From the NCBI GenBank assembly GCA_017442765.1, contig JAFRZC010000131.1, positions 1 through 5,211 on the forward strand: a DNA stretch of 5,211 bases, in the 5' to 3' direction. The notes beneath the pieces were generated by a model. It made no database searches, had not been told where the DNA came from, and saw only the letters and a program-made list of their open reading frames with translations. Position numbers and translations under genes: made by a program. This DNA is from Prevotella sp. Its GTDB lineage: Bacteria; Bacteroidota; Bacteroidia; Bacteroidales; Bacteroidaceae. Of this stretch, positions 1 to 5,211 are shown in pieces; within the stretch, counting starts at the first letter, position 1, and the number at the start of each line of letters is the position of its first letter.

Positions 1-49
1 AGCGATTGATGGTTTAGGCTGCAGTTAGGAGTAATATTTCTTTTTAATT

Positions 50-98
50 AAAAAGCAGCAGGTGGTTTCAATATTCTTTCACACCAGCCTGCTGCTTT
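50..98 (-). terminator. Rho-independent terminator of the minus-strand operon
   Basis: The 11-base arm at 52-62 (AAAGCAGCAGG) is a perfect inverted repeat of 88-98. The stem extends by four more pairs (63-66 with 83-86) if G87 is bulged out, closing a loop of about 16 bases. Read on the minus strand, the hairpin is followed at once by a run of five T (54-50) and then AATT. It sits 15 bases past the TAA stop of the 551-residue gene, where the operon should end. On the plus strand the hairpin is followed only by a weak T-containing stretch, so it is mainly a minus-strand terminator. A 14-base palindrome (41-54, TTTTTAATTAAAAA) overlaps its T-tract. Confidence 0.87.
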
Positions 99-112
99 GT
101 ATTGTTACGCTA

Positions 113-1768
113 TTATTTTTTCATTTCATTGATGATAACCTGAATGTCGGCAGTCGAAATCTTACCATCTCCATTGAGGTCATAGCTCATATCCTGTGAA
201 TCTGAAGGTTTCTTCATCTCGTTGATGATAACCTGTATGTCGGCCGTAGATACCTTACCGTCGCCGTTGAGGTCGTAGTTCACACCGGCGTGCTTCACGA
301 ACACGATCCATGAGCACATCTTCGAGAGGTCGGCAGCGTAGCATGAGATGAACGCTACTTGGTCGACTTCCGCCTGCAGAGCGGGGTCGTCGGACTCCAC
401 GTCGTCGGCATCCATCACCTCCACGCCCACGAACGGTTGCTTGGCGTTGGTCGTCACGACGAAGTCATCGGCCGTGACAGCCTTGGATGTCTCCACCAGT
501 GCTGTCTTCAGTGTGGCGTAAGCAGGGAGCTCTTCTTCGCCGGCGTATGGCGTGGCTACGATGTCTGTACCGCCGACGGTGGCAGATGTGATGTCGGCAT
601 TGTAGATGAGTTCAACGTCGTCCACGTAAAGCTCGTCGCCCTCGTTGCCTGTTCCGGCTCCGTTGTTTGTCGACATTGTCACCATGATAGCTTTTGTCTC
701 GGCGTTGTTAGAGGTGTATGTGTCGTAATCGAAAGGAATGGCGAGTCGCTGCCATGTGGCATCGTTAGAGGAGATGGTGTTGTTCTCGGCACGGGCTGCG
801 ATGTTTGTATATGTCTTGTCGACAGGCTCCTGGTAGTAGGTTCCGTTGGTGATGGTTGCCGAGACGGTTGCGTATGGAAAGCTGCTGTTCACACTTTGCT
901 GCTTGAACTTCACCCATGTCACAATGCTGTCGGGCTGTGCGTTGAGCAGCGAGTAGAACGGGTGCCCGCTTGGGTCTTTTGCCGTATTGCTTATGTTCAT
1001 CTCGGCATGGTTTGCGGGGTCTGTGGCTGTCATGCTTCCTGCATTCAGCCGGCCAGTGGTGATTGTTCCGTTTGCGATGGCAACAGTAAAGCCAAGAAAT
1101 TTCACGGCTGTAGATTTAAGCAACAGCGACTTTGTACCTGTCGATCCTGGTCGCACGTCGGTGGAGAGGTATGGTGCTTTTCCTGCCGAAGAAGCCAGGT
1201 CGCCCGATGCTGTGTTGAACGAGTGCCAGTATTCTGGCTCAGCGTAGGTGCCATCTTCCTCAACGGCAGCACCTTCCGAGTCTTTGAACGATTCAAACGT
1301 TCCGTTGAAGAGCTGATAGCCCTCGCCGAAGCGAACGTTGATGATTTGGTGCATAAACTCCAGGTTGATGTCGATGACAGCCTGCAGCTTGTCTCCCACA
1401 AGTGCTGCGCGTAGCGAAATGGGCACTTCGCCAATCATTGGTCCCAGCCAGAAGTCGACCGACGGGTCGTCGCCTTCCTCGATGGTGATGTTGACTTCCT
1501 CGTTGAAGATAAGTCCGCGGTCGGTCTGCAGTGGTTCGCAGTCGGGCAGACTGATAGTCCCGACGCCCATGGGAGAGCCATCGTTGTCGAGAGTGAAGTT
1601 CTTAAGACTCAGTGTGTATGCGCCGTCGGATTGTTCGTTAAGGCTGATGGTTGCATGCTGATAGACGCTCTTGCCGTTGACTGTTACGACGAGAGTGTCG
1701 GTGTAGTCGGTGGCCATCGCGGTCAGCGACATCATCGACAATGCGATGAATGTAAAGATTTTTCTCAT
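113..1768 (-). CDS. Secreted calycin-like / PCMD-domain protein with C-terminal dockerin-like repeats (paralog B)
   Basis: This 551-residue exported protein has no characterised function. Residues 1-19 form a Sec signal peptide (MRKIF, hydrophobic core, AMA then TDY) without a lipobox cysteine, so it should be a soluble secreted or periplasmic protein. Residues 20-150 resemble the Bacteroidota calycin-like beta-barrel family (start DTLVVTVNG, then YTLSLKNF, GVGTISLP, and LQAVIDI near the end). Residues ~152-390 resemble a PCMD (putative carbohydrate metabolism) jelly roll, opening with NGTFESFK and EPEYWHSFNTASG and closing with DELYVDDVELIYN. Residues 391-495 form a small beta-rich domain ending CSWIVFVK. 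Residues 498-551 hold two dockerin-like EF-hand repeats, with loop residues D499/N501/D503/K505/D510 and D530/N532/D534/K536/D541. The ATG at 1768 is chosen because it starts a complete signal peptide. The protein is a tandem paralog of the upstream gene, 60 bases away, and is followed by a terminator. Calycin and PCMD assignments are from motif memory; a sugar or lipid ligand is only an inference. Confidence 0.9.
   Translation of the reverse strand: MRKIFTFIALSMMSLTAMATDYTDTLVVTVNGKSVYQHATISLNEQSDGAYTLSLKNFTLDNDGSPMGVGTISLPDCEPLQTDRGLIFNEEVNITIEEGDDPSVDFWLGPMIGEVPISLRAALVGDKLQAVIDINLEFMHQIINVRFGEGYQLFNGTFESFKDSEGAAVEEDGTYAEPEYWHSFNTASGDLASSAGKAPYLSTDVRPGSTGTKSLLLKSTAVKFLGFTVAIANGTITTGRLNAGSMTATDPANHAEMNISNTAKDPSGHPFYSLLNAQPDSIVTWVKFKQQSVNSSFPYATVSATITNGTYYQEPVDKTYTNIAARAENNTISSNDATWQRLAIPFDYDTYTSNNAETKAIMVTMSTNNGAGTGNEGDELYVDDVELIYNADITSATVGGTDIVATPYAGEEELPAYATLKTALVETSKAVTADDFVVTTNAKQPFVGVEVMDADDVESDDPALQAEVDQVAFISCYAADLSKMCSWIVFVKHAGVNYDLNGDGKVSTADIQVIINEMKKPSDSQDMSYDLNGDGKISTADIQVIINEMKK
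116..277 (-). repeat. Two near-identical dockerin-like repeats, 93-base period
   Basis: Copies at 209-277 and 116-184 each encode 23 residues (YDLNGDGK, V or I, STADIQVIINEMKK), separated by an eight-residue linker (PSDSQDMS). Each has the 12-residue calcium loop DxNxDGxxxxxD followed by a short helix, as in type I dockerins. The proteins differ at one residue (V506 versus I537), while eleven of 23 codons differ, so ten changes are silent. The copy nearest the stop codon uses mostly A/T-ending codons (AAA, GAA, AAT, GAT, TAT, GGA, ACT) where the other has AAG, GAG, AAC, GAC, TAC, GGC, ACG. In Bacteroidota such terminal pairs occur on exported proteins often without any known cohesin, so cellulosome-type docking should not be assumed. 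Confidence 0.88.
591..638 (-). repeat. Block nearly identical to 2331-2378 in the paralog
   Basis: These 48 bases match 2331-2378 at 45 positions by direct comparison, with 22 consecutive identical bases at 617-638 (2357-2378 in the other copy). They encode the end of the PCMD-like module (DELYVDD, V or M, ELIYNADI). This is a conserved anchor of the tandem duplication and could serve as a crossover point. Confidence 0.85.
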
Positions 1769-1828
1769 GATCGTTTTCTTGTAGAAGGATTTATGTTTAT
1801 GGTTTATTTTTCAGTGAAATACTCTTTT
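1769..1828 (-). other. AT-rich spacer between the two paralogs
   Basis: These sixty bases separate the TAA of the 555-residue gene from the ATG of the 551-residue gene. On the coding strand the spacer is rich in A runs (AAAAATAAACC, CATAAACATAAATCC, ACAAGAAAACGATC). I see no Bacteroidota-type promoter (TTTG near -33 and TAnnTTTG near -7), no hairpin and no GGAGG-like site. The A-rich stretch just before the ATG fits the AT-rich, SD-independent initiation regions usual in this phylum. Read-through from upstream is the simplest explanation, but an atypical promoter cannot be excluded. Confidence 0.6.
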
Positions 1829-3496
1829 TTAGTTCTGCTTGCCGAGTATGACGTCGATGAGGCTTGTCACGTCGGAGATGTCGATCGTTCCGTTTTCATC
1901 CATGTCGGCGGCTTTGTGGTCGTAGGTGTAAGGCTTCGTGTTGTCTTTACCCAGTATGATGTCGATCATTGCGGTGACGTCGGAGATATCGGTCTTCCCG
2001 TCGCTGTTGACGTCGCCGGCCATTCTTTCCTTGTTTATGAACACCATCCACGCGTTAGCCTTCGAGAGGTCGGCAGCATAGCAAACGATGGTTGCTATCT
2101 GGTCGGCATTCTTCGGAAGTGTGGGGTCGTTGAGGATGATGTCGTCGGCATCGACCACTTCTTTGTATACGAACGGCTGCCGGGCATTGGTCTCCACTGT
2201 GAAGTCGCTGGCAGCAACGGCATCCTTCACCTCCACCTGTGCTATCTTCAGCGAAGCGTATCCCGGGAGAGGATTCTCTCCAGCGTATGCCGCAGCCTCG
2301 ATGTTTTCTCCGCTGAGCTTGACGGATGTAATGTCGGCATTGTAGATAAGTTCCATGTCGTCCACGTAAAGCTCGTCGTTCTTACTTCCTTGTCCAGGAT
2401 CAGCATTCGTTGACATGGTAATCAAGATTGCCTTTTGCTCGGCGTTGTTTGATGCATAGGTTGCGTAATCGAAAGGAATACTAAGCCGTTGCCATGCTGC
2501 TCCATTGGTGGCAATCGTGTTGTTTTTTGCAACAGCGACTTTGTTTGTATAAATCTTGTCCTCTGGATCTTGATAGTATGTTCCGTCGGTGATTGTAGCT
2601 GTGACAGTTGCGTATGGGTGTTGGGCATTTGCTGTACCCTGCTTGAACTTTGCCCAAAGTGCGATGCTGTCGGGTTGGACATTTAGTCGTGTATAGAAAG
2701 GATGCCCGATAGAGTCTGTGTTTGTGTCACTTATATTTGTTTGAGCATGATTTGCAACATTTTCAGCAGACATGCTTCCAGCGTTAAGACGTCCATTGGT
2801 GGCAGTTCCATTTGCTACTATTCCCAATATCTTTGTAGAGTATAGGCGTAATGATTTTTTGCTTGATGAATTTACTCGTGTATCTTTTGACAAATCACAA
2901 TGTTTGCCTGCAAAAGATGCAAGATTGCCTGAAGCTGTATTAAATGAGTGCCAATATTCAGGTTCTATATTGTCGCCTTCGTCTTCTACTTCTATACCAT
3001 TGGAGAATTTGAATGTCTCGAAGGAGCCGTTGTATAGGTGTATGCCGTCGCCGAAGCGGAGGGAGTAGGTCTTTGGGGAGGCGCCGGTGGTGGTGAATAC
3101 GATGACAGCCTGGAGTTTGTTGTCGGCGAGCGAGGCGCGGAGAGAGAAGTTGATGTCTCCTAATGATGGTCCTGTCCATGTGATGCCTCTGATGTTGTCG
3201 CCATCAGCGATGGTCGTCGTGATGTTCTCGTCGAAGATCATCCCGCGGTCGGTCTGTTTTGCGTAACAGTCGTCGAAGGTGATAGTCCCGAGAGCATCGG
3301 TGCCGGCTATGAGGTTTTTAAGGGTCAGCGTGTATGTGCCACTCTCTTTCTCGCTGAGGGTGATGGTGGCATTCTTGTAGATGGTCTGTCCGTTGACGGT
3401 CACTGCGAGGGTGTCGCTGTAGTCGGTGGCCATTGCGGATAGCGATATTGCTGTGAGCGCAATGAGCGAGAAGATTTTCTTAATGTCGTATGTCAT
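1829..3496 (-). CDS. Secreted calycin-like / PCMD-domain protein with C-terminal dockerin-like repeats (paralog A)
   Basis: This 555-residue exported protein of unknown function is the upstream paralog of the 551-residue gene. Its signal peptide is residues 1-23 (MTYDIKKIFS, hydrophobic core, AMA then TDY), with no lipobox. Residues 24-150 are the calycin-like barrel (DTLAVTVNG, YTLTLKNL, LGTITFDDC, LQAVIVF). Residues ~152-390 are the PCMD-like jelly roll (NGSFETFK, EPEYWHSFNTASG, PDSIALWAKFKQ, WQRLSIPFDY, DELYVDDMELIYN). Residues 391-492 are a small beta domain with CYAADLSKA, and 494-555 carry two EF-hand repeats. The start is the ATG at 3496, overlapping the TGA of the barrel gene by four bases (ATGA), so the two are probably translationally coupled. 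C77 and C472 match C77 and C476 of the paralog and could form a disulfide (inference). A stretch around 2701-3000 is markedly AT-rich compared with the rest of the gene. Confidence 0.9.
   Translation of the reverse strand: MTYDIKKIFSLIALTAISLSAMATDYSDTLAVTVNGQTIYKNATITLSEKESGTYTLTLKNLIAGTDALGTITFDDCYAKQTDRGMIFDENITTTIADGDNIRGITWTGPSLGDINFSLRASLADNKLQAVIVFTTTGASPKTYSLRFGDGIHLYNGSFETFKFSNGIEVEDEGDNIEPEYWHSFNTASGNLASFAGKHCDLSKDTRVNSSSKKSLRLYSTKILGIVANGTATNGRLNAGSMSAENVANHAQTNISDTNTDSIGHPFYTRLNVQPDSIALWAKFKQGTANAQHPYATVTATITDGTYYQDPEDKIYTNKVAVAKNNTIATNGAAWQRLSIPFDYATYASNNAEQKAILITMSTNADPGQGSKNDELYVDDMELIYNADITSVKLSGENIEAAAYAGENPLPGYASLKIAQVEVKDAVAASDFTVETNARQPFVYKEVVDADDIILNDPTLPKNADQIATIVCYAADLSKANAWMVFINKERMAGDVNSDGKTDISDVTAMIDIILGKDNTKPYTYDHKAADMDENGTIDISDVTSLIDVILGKQN
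1832..2014 (-). repeat. Pair of dockerin-like EF-hand repeats of a second type
   Basis: Residues 494-555 of the 555-residue protein hold two units: GDVNSDGKTDISDVTAMIDI followed by ILGK, and ADMDENGTIDISDVTSLIDV followed by ILGK. The calcium-loop ligands are D495/N497/D499/K501/D506 and D531/D533/N535/T537/D542. The helix signature (ISDVT..IDxILGK) differs clearly from STADIQVIINEMKK in the paralog, although the proteins align closely elsewhere. The two units are also more diverged from each other than those of the paralog. Confidence 0.87.
2331..2378 (-). repeat. Block nearly identical to 591-638 in the paralog
   Basis: This is the partner copy of the 591-638 block, offset by 1740 bases in direct orientation. 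Only three of 48 positions differ. It encodes the end of the PCMD-like module of the 555-residue protein. Confidence 0.85.
2701..3000 (-). other. AT-rich island inside the PCMD-like region of paralog A
   Basis: By hand count the 300 bases at 2701-3000 have about 38% G+C, and the line 2821-2880 only 33%. The next coding line checked to the right (3061-3120) is 58%, and the matching part of the other paralog (1201-1260) is 57%. The reading frame is intact throughout (about residues 166-266), so this is not decay. It is consistent with a segment acquired by recombination from a lower-GC homolog, or with a locally relaxed codon choice. Confidence 0.7.
3493..3496 (-). promoter_or_regulatory. ATGA stop/start overlap: translational coupling
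   Basis: On the minus strand the bases ATGA hold both the ATG of the 555-residue gene (3496-3494) and the TGA of the barrel gene (3495-3493). Such overlaps usually mean re-initiation by the terminating ribosome and link the output of the two proteins. Confidence 0.75.
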
Positions 3497-4248
3497 TTCA
3501 GTCTGTAGTTGATTCCTATTGTTGCGAAGATAGGATATAGGGTTTGCTCTATTGTTTTGAAGTCGCTATGGTGGATGCCTGTGAGTCCCCAGTTGAGTTC
3601 TGCGAATGCTCCCACGTGCGAGGCGAGTCGCCAGTCGATGGCGGCTTCTATGCCGAACTGCATGTGGCGCATATCGTCGGAGAAGTCGTATTCGCCTCTT
3701 GTGCCGTCTTCGTTGCCGAGTTCCACTTTCGGTCCTGTGGGGTTGTCTACGCGTAGGTATCCGTCGTAGGCATATCCGTCGAAGCCGCGTGTGAGTAGCA
3801 GCGATGCATACGGACCCGCTTTCAGTTGAATTTTCTGGGAGATGTTGAGAGTTGCGAGCAGTGGTAGTGTGACCATCATCTCATCGACGTATGTTGTCAC
3901 TCCTCCGGTGAACACACCTCCGAGGGTCTGGTCGCCGCGTGTGATTTCCATTTTATAGTTCTTCACGTCGGCGTCTATCTCCATGGCTTTGTTCTCCAGT
4001 CGCAGTCCTGTCTCCAGTCCCCATGCGGAGGACAGCGGTTTGGTGACGTCGATACCTATCTGCAGGTTTGGTATGATTGCAAATTTGTTTAGTCCCCGTA
4101 TTGTCGCGGGCAGTCCGACGGGTGCTGTGCCTCCGATGTTGTATCCGAAGCGTGCTTTCAGTCCGATGTTGCTCAGGAATCCTTCGGTGTGTGCTGCTGA
4201 GGAGAGGAGGAGCATCGCGGTGAGTGTGATTATGGTCTTTTTCATCAT
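3493..4248 (-). CDS. Outer-membrane beta-barrel protein (OMP_b-brl_2 / PorT-like, porin family)
   Basis: This is a 251-residue protein predicted to fold as a small outer-membrane beta-barrel. Residues 1-19 are a signal peptide (MMKKTIITLTAMLLLSSAA, cut before HTEG). The mature part shows alternating amphipathic strands typical of the family: GLKARFGYNIGG, IIPNLQIGIDV, WGLETGLRLE, VTLPLLATLN, IQLKAGPYASLLL, MQFGIEAAIDWRL, VGAFAELNWGLTGI and a last strand IFATIGINYRLK. The element LPLLATLN...LKAGPYASLLL is characteristic of Bacteroidota PorT-like barrels. The chain ends in lysine rather than the terminal aromatic typical of proteobacterial barrels. Start choice: an in-frame ATG at 4263 would add MRRRR; the ATG at 4248 gives a normal signal peptide and a four-base overlap with the preceding stop, and the ATG at 4245 is equally possible. 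It is too short for a TonB-dependent transporter and has no plug domain. The cargo or ligand is unknown. Confidence 0.85.
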   Translation of the reverse strand: MMKKTIITLTAMLLLSSAAHTEGFLSNIGLKARFGYNIGGTAPVGLPATIRGLNKFAIIPNLQIGIDVTKPLSSAWGLETGLRLENKAMEIDADVKNYKMEITRGDQTLGGVFTGGVTTYVDEMMVTLPLLATLNISQKIQLKAGPYASLLLTRGFDGYAYDGYLRVDNPTGPKVELGNEDGTRGEYDFSDDMRHMQFGIEAAIDWRLASHVGAFAELNWGLTGIHHSDFKTIEQTLYPIFATIGINYRLK

Positions 4249-4259
4249 TCTTCTTCTTC
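4245..4259 (-). promoter_or_regulatory. GAA-repeat plus ATGA overlap at the start of the barrel gene
   Basis: Four GAA codons (4259-4248), the EEEE tail of the PCMD protein, run directly into TGA (4247-4245). The barrel gene can start at the ATG at 4248 (four-base overlap) or at the ATG at 4245 (one-base overlap). The purine-rich GAA run could help ribosome re-initiation; that role is an inference. The overlap itself is read directly. Confidence 0.65.
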
Positions 4260-5211
4260 GCATGTTAGTCTTACTTTGTCCACTTTGAGGCAGCTTCCTA
4301 TGGCACCTTCGAATTTTGCTCCGTCGATGCTTGATGAGAAGACTACGGTGATGTTGTAGCCTCTGTTCTCGAGCAGTTCGGGGTCTATCTCGCTGCTATA
4401 GTTGAAGTCTATCTCAAACGGTGTCCACTCTGTGGCATTCTCTGGTATCCTGAGGTCGGCCAGTGCGACGATGTGGCTGTTTGTCTTCACGTCGTCGCCG
4501 TGGAGCACCACCTCGCTGCCGTCGGTGTCGTGGTTGCGGTAGAGTACGGCGTAGATGTTGCCTTCGTCTTGTCTTCCTTCGACGGTATTGCCTTTGTCAT
4601 CCTGGAATTTCTCTCCTCGGGTGTACTGATAGTATCCCGACAGCTTCACCGGTTTCTTGTCGAACGGTATTCCGAAGCACGTTGCCATGAGGGGTTGCCG
4701 CAGTGCGATGTTGAGGTCGAAGAGTCCGAGGAACATGTTACCTGCAGCCAGGCGCATGTTCGACATTCTCCCGAACGGCCCTGTGTCGCACGTCTCGAGC
4801 TTCAGCGCTGCCCCGTCGAGTCCTTCGGCGATGGGTGTCGTGGGATATTCTTCGGGCTTTGCCGATCCTTTGCTGAGGCGGTATCCCGGGTTGCCTGTTG
4901 CCCAGTCGTTGCCCAGTGTGCCGTCGCCGAGGATGTTGTGCCAAATGTAGAACTTCTTATAGTCGGGGTCGAGTTCGTAGTTCTCAAAGTCGATGCCGAT
5001 CTCAGTCTCAGTGATTGTCGACACTCTGTTAACGCTAACCATATATGTGCGGTTCCACTGCCCGTCTTCCGATGTTACGGTGTAGGTGACGGGCCCAGCT
5101 GAAAAGTCTTGCACTGAGCCGTTCTCGGGCACTATGGTTGCTCCCTCTGTTAGACGGAAGTACAGTGCGAGGGCAGCCACATCGGCATGGCGGCGAACGT
5201 TGAACACTATC
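4245..5211 (-). CDS. PCMD-domain protein, C-terminal part (N-terminus outside the window)
   Basis: The visible 321 residues are the end of a longer protein: the frame is open to the right edge, and the first possible start (GTG at 5207) lies inside a beta domain, so it is not the true start. Residues 1-62 form an Ig/cadherin-like module (LYFRLTEGATIVPENG, then PVTYTVTSEDGQW and YMVSV), usual ahead of PCMD in this phylum. Residues ~70-316 match the PCMD (putative carbohydrate metabolism) family: GIDFENYE, AAGNMFLGLFD, PLMATCFGIPFDKKPVKLSG, YYQYTRGEKF, DEGNIYAVLY, VFSSSIDGAKFEGAIGSCL and VDKVRL. It ends TCEEEE. PCMD is a jelly-roll domain of exported Bacteroidota proteins; a role in glycan binding has been guessed but is not established. 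Family members often carry an N-terminal lipoprotein signal, which cannot be checked here. Its stop overlaps the barrel gene, suggesting that the two proteins act together at the outer membrane. Confidence 0.88.
   Translation of the reverse strand, partial: IVFNVRRHADVAALALYFRLTEGATIVPENGSVQDFSAGPVTYTVTSEDGQWNRTYMVSVNRVSTITETEIGIDFENYELDPDYKKFYIWHNILGDGTLGNDWATGNPGYRLSKGSAKPEEYPTTPIAEGLDGAALKLETCDTGPFGRMSNMRLAAGNMFLGLFDLNIALRQPLMATCFGIPFDKKPVKLSGYYQYTRGEKFQDDKGNTVEGRQDEGNIYAVLYRNHDTDGSEVVLHGDDVKTNSHIVALADLRIPENATEWTPFEIDFNYSSEIDPELLENRGYNITVVFSSSIDGAKFEGAIGSCLKVDKVRLTCEEEE

Noticed and set aside
359..1414. Long plus-strand open frame (351 codons) antisense to the 551-residue gene
   Set aside because: It lies wholly antisense to a gene with clear domains. 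Its product is rich in Val, Cys, His and Arg with no domain logic or signal, as expected from a shadow frame of a GC-rich gene.
1769..1828. Independent promoter for the 551-residue gene
   Set aside because: No TTTG / TAnnTTTG pair at suitable spacing was found in the 60 bases; the AT-richness alone is not enough.
116..2014. Cellulosome component because of dockerin-like repeats
   Set aside because: There is no cohesin, scaffoldin or carbohydrate-active enzyme in the window, and Bacteroidota commonly use such repeats on exported proteins without known cohesins.
1631..2413. Plus-strand open frame (260 codons) spanning the gap between the paralogs
   Set aside because: Most of it mirrors the 3' end of one paralog and the 5' end of the other. 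Its Val/Gly/Asp-rich repeats are antisense readings of the EF-hand codons, and no start region or family is recognisable.
4249..4263. Start of the barrel gene at the ATG at 4263 (adding MRRRR)
   Set aside because: The extra codons are an out-of-frame reading of the GAA run that encodes the tail of the upstream protein. The ATG at 4248 gives a typical signal peptide and an ATGA overlap. Not excluded completely.
4473..5102. Plus-strand open frame (209 codons) antisense to the PCMD gene
   Set aside because: The composition is that of an antisense shadow, and the minus-strand frame contains many PCMD family motifs.
5205..5207. GTG at 5207 as the true start of the PCMD gene
   Set aside because: It falls within a beta strand of the Ig-like module, and the frame stays open to the window edge with no signal peptide, so the gene is cut by the boundary.
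1..5211. CRISPR array, tRNA, rRNA, insertion sequence or phage element
   Set aside because: No regularly spaced short repeats, no RNA gene signatures, no transposase frame and no terminal inverted repeats were seen. The only repeats are the paralogous genes and their EF-hand units.

Overview
The window looks like a piece of a Bacteroidales genome (Bacteroides, Prevotella or a relative). The evidence is the protein families: a PCMD-domain protein, an OMP_b-brl_2/PorT-like outer-membrane barrel, and two secreted calycin-like/PCMD proteins ending in dockerin-like repeats. These architectures are known almost only from Bacteroidota. There are no Shine-Dalgarno-like sites of the E. coli type, and coding DNA outside one AT-rich patch is roughly 50-58% GC in the lines I counted. 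Genus is not determinable by eye.

All coding is on the minus strand, so transcription runs from the right edge to the left. In that order: (1) 5211-4245, the 3' part of a PCMD-domain protein whose N-terminus lies outside the window; (2) 4248-3493, a small outer-membrane beta-barrel protein; (3) 3496-1829, a 555-residue secreted protein (signal peptide, calycin-like barrel, PCMD-like jelly roll, small beta domain, two dockerin-like EF-hand repeats); (4) 1768-113, a 551-residue paralog with the same layout but a different pair of EF-hand repeats; (5) a strong intrinsic terminator at 98-50. Genes 1/2 and 2/3 overlap by four bases (ATGA), a sign of translational coupling. Genes 3 and 4 are separated by 60 AT-rich bases with no recognisable Bacteroidota promoter. 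Bases 1-49 hold no gene I can see.

The most economical reading is one operon for a cell-envelope system. A barrel protein is made in step with an upstream PCMD protein (probably surface-anchored) and with two soluble exported proteins that carry a lipocalin/calycin-type barrel, a PCMD module and calcium-binding-type repeats. No member has an experimentally defined function that I can name. Ligand binding (carbohydrate or small hydrophobic molecule) is an inference from folds only.

The points most worth a second look are the conserved but undescribed operon architecture, the exchanged C-terminal EF-hand modules of the two paralogs, the almost purely synonymous divergence between the two repeats of the last gene, and an AT-rich island inside the PCMD module of gene 3 that suggests mosaic ancestry.
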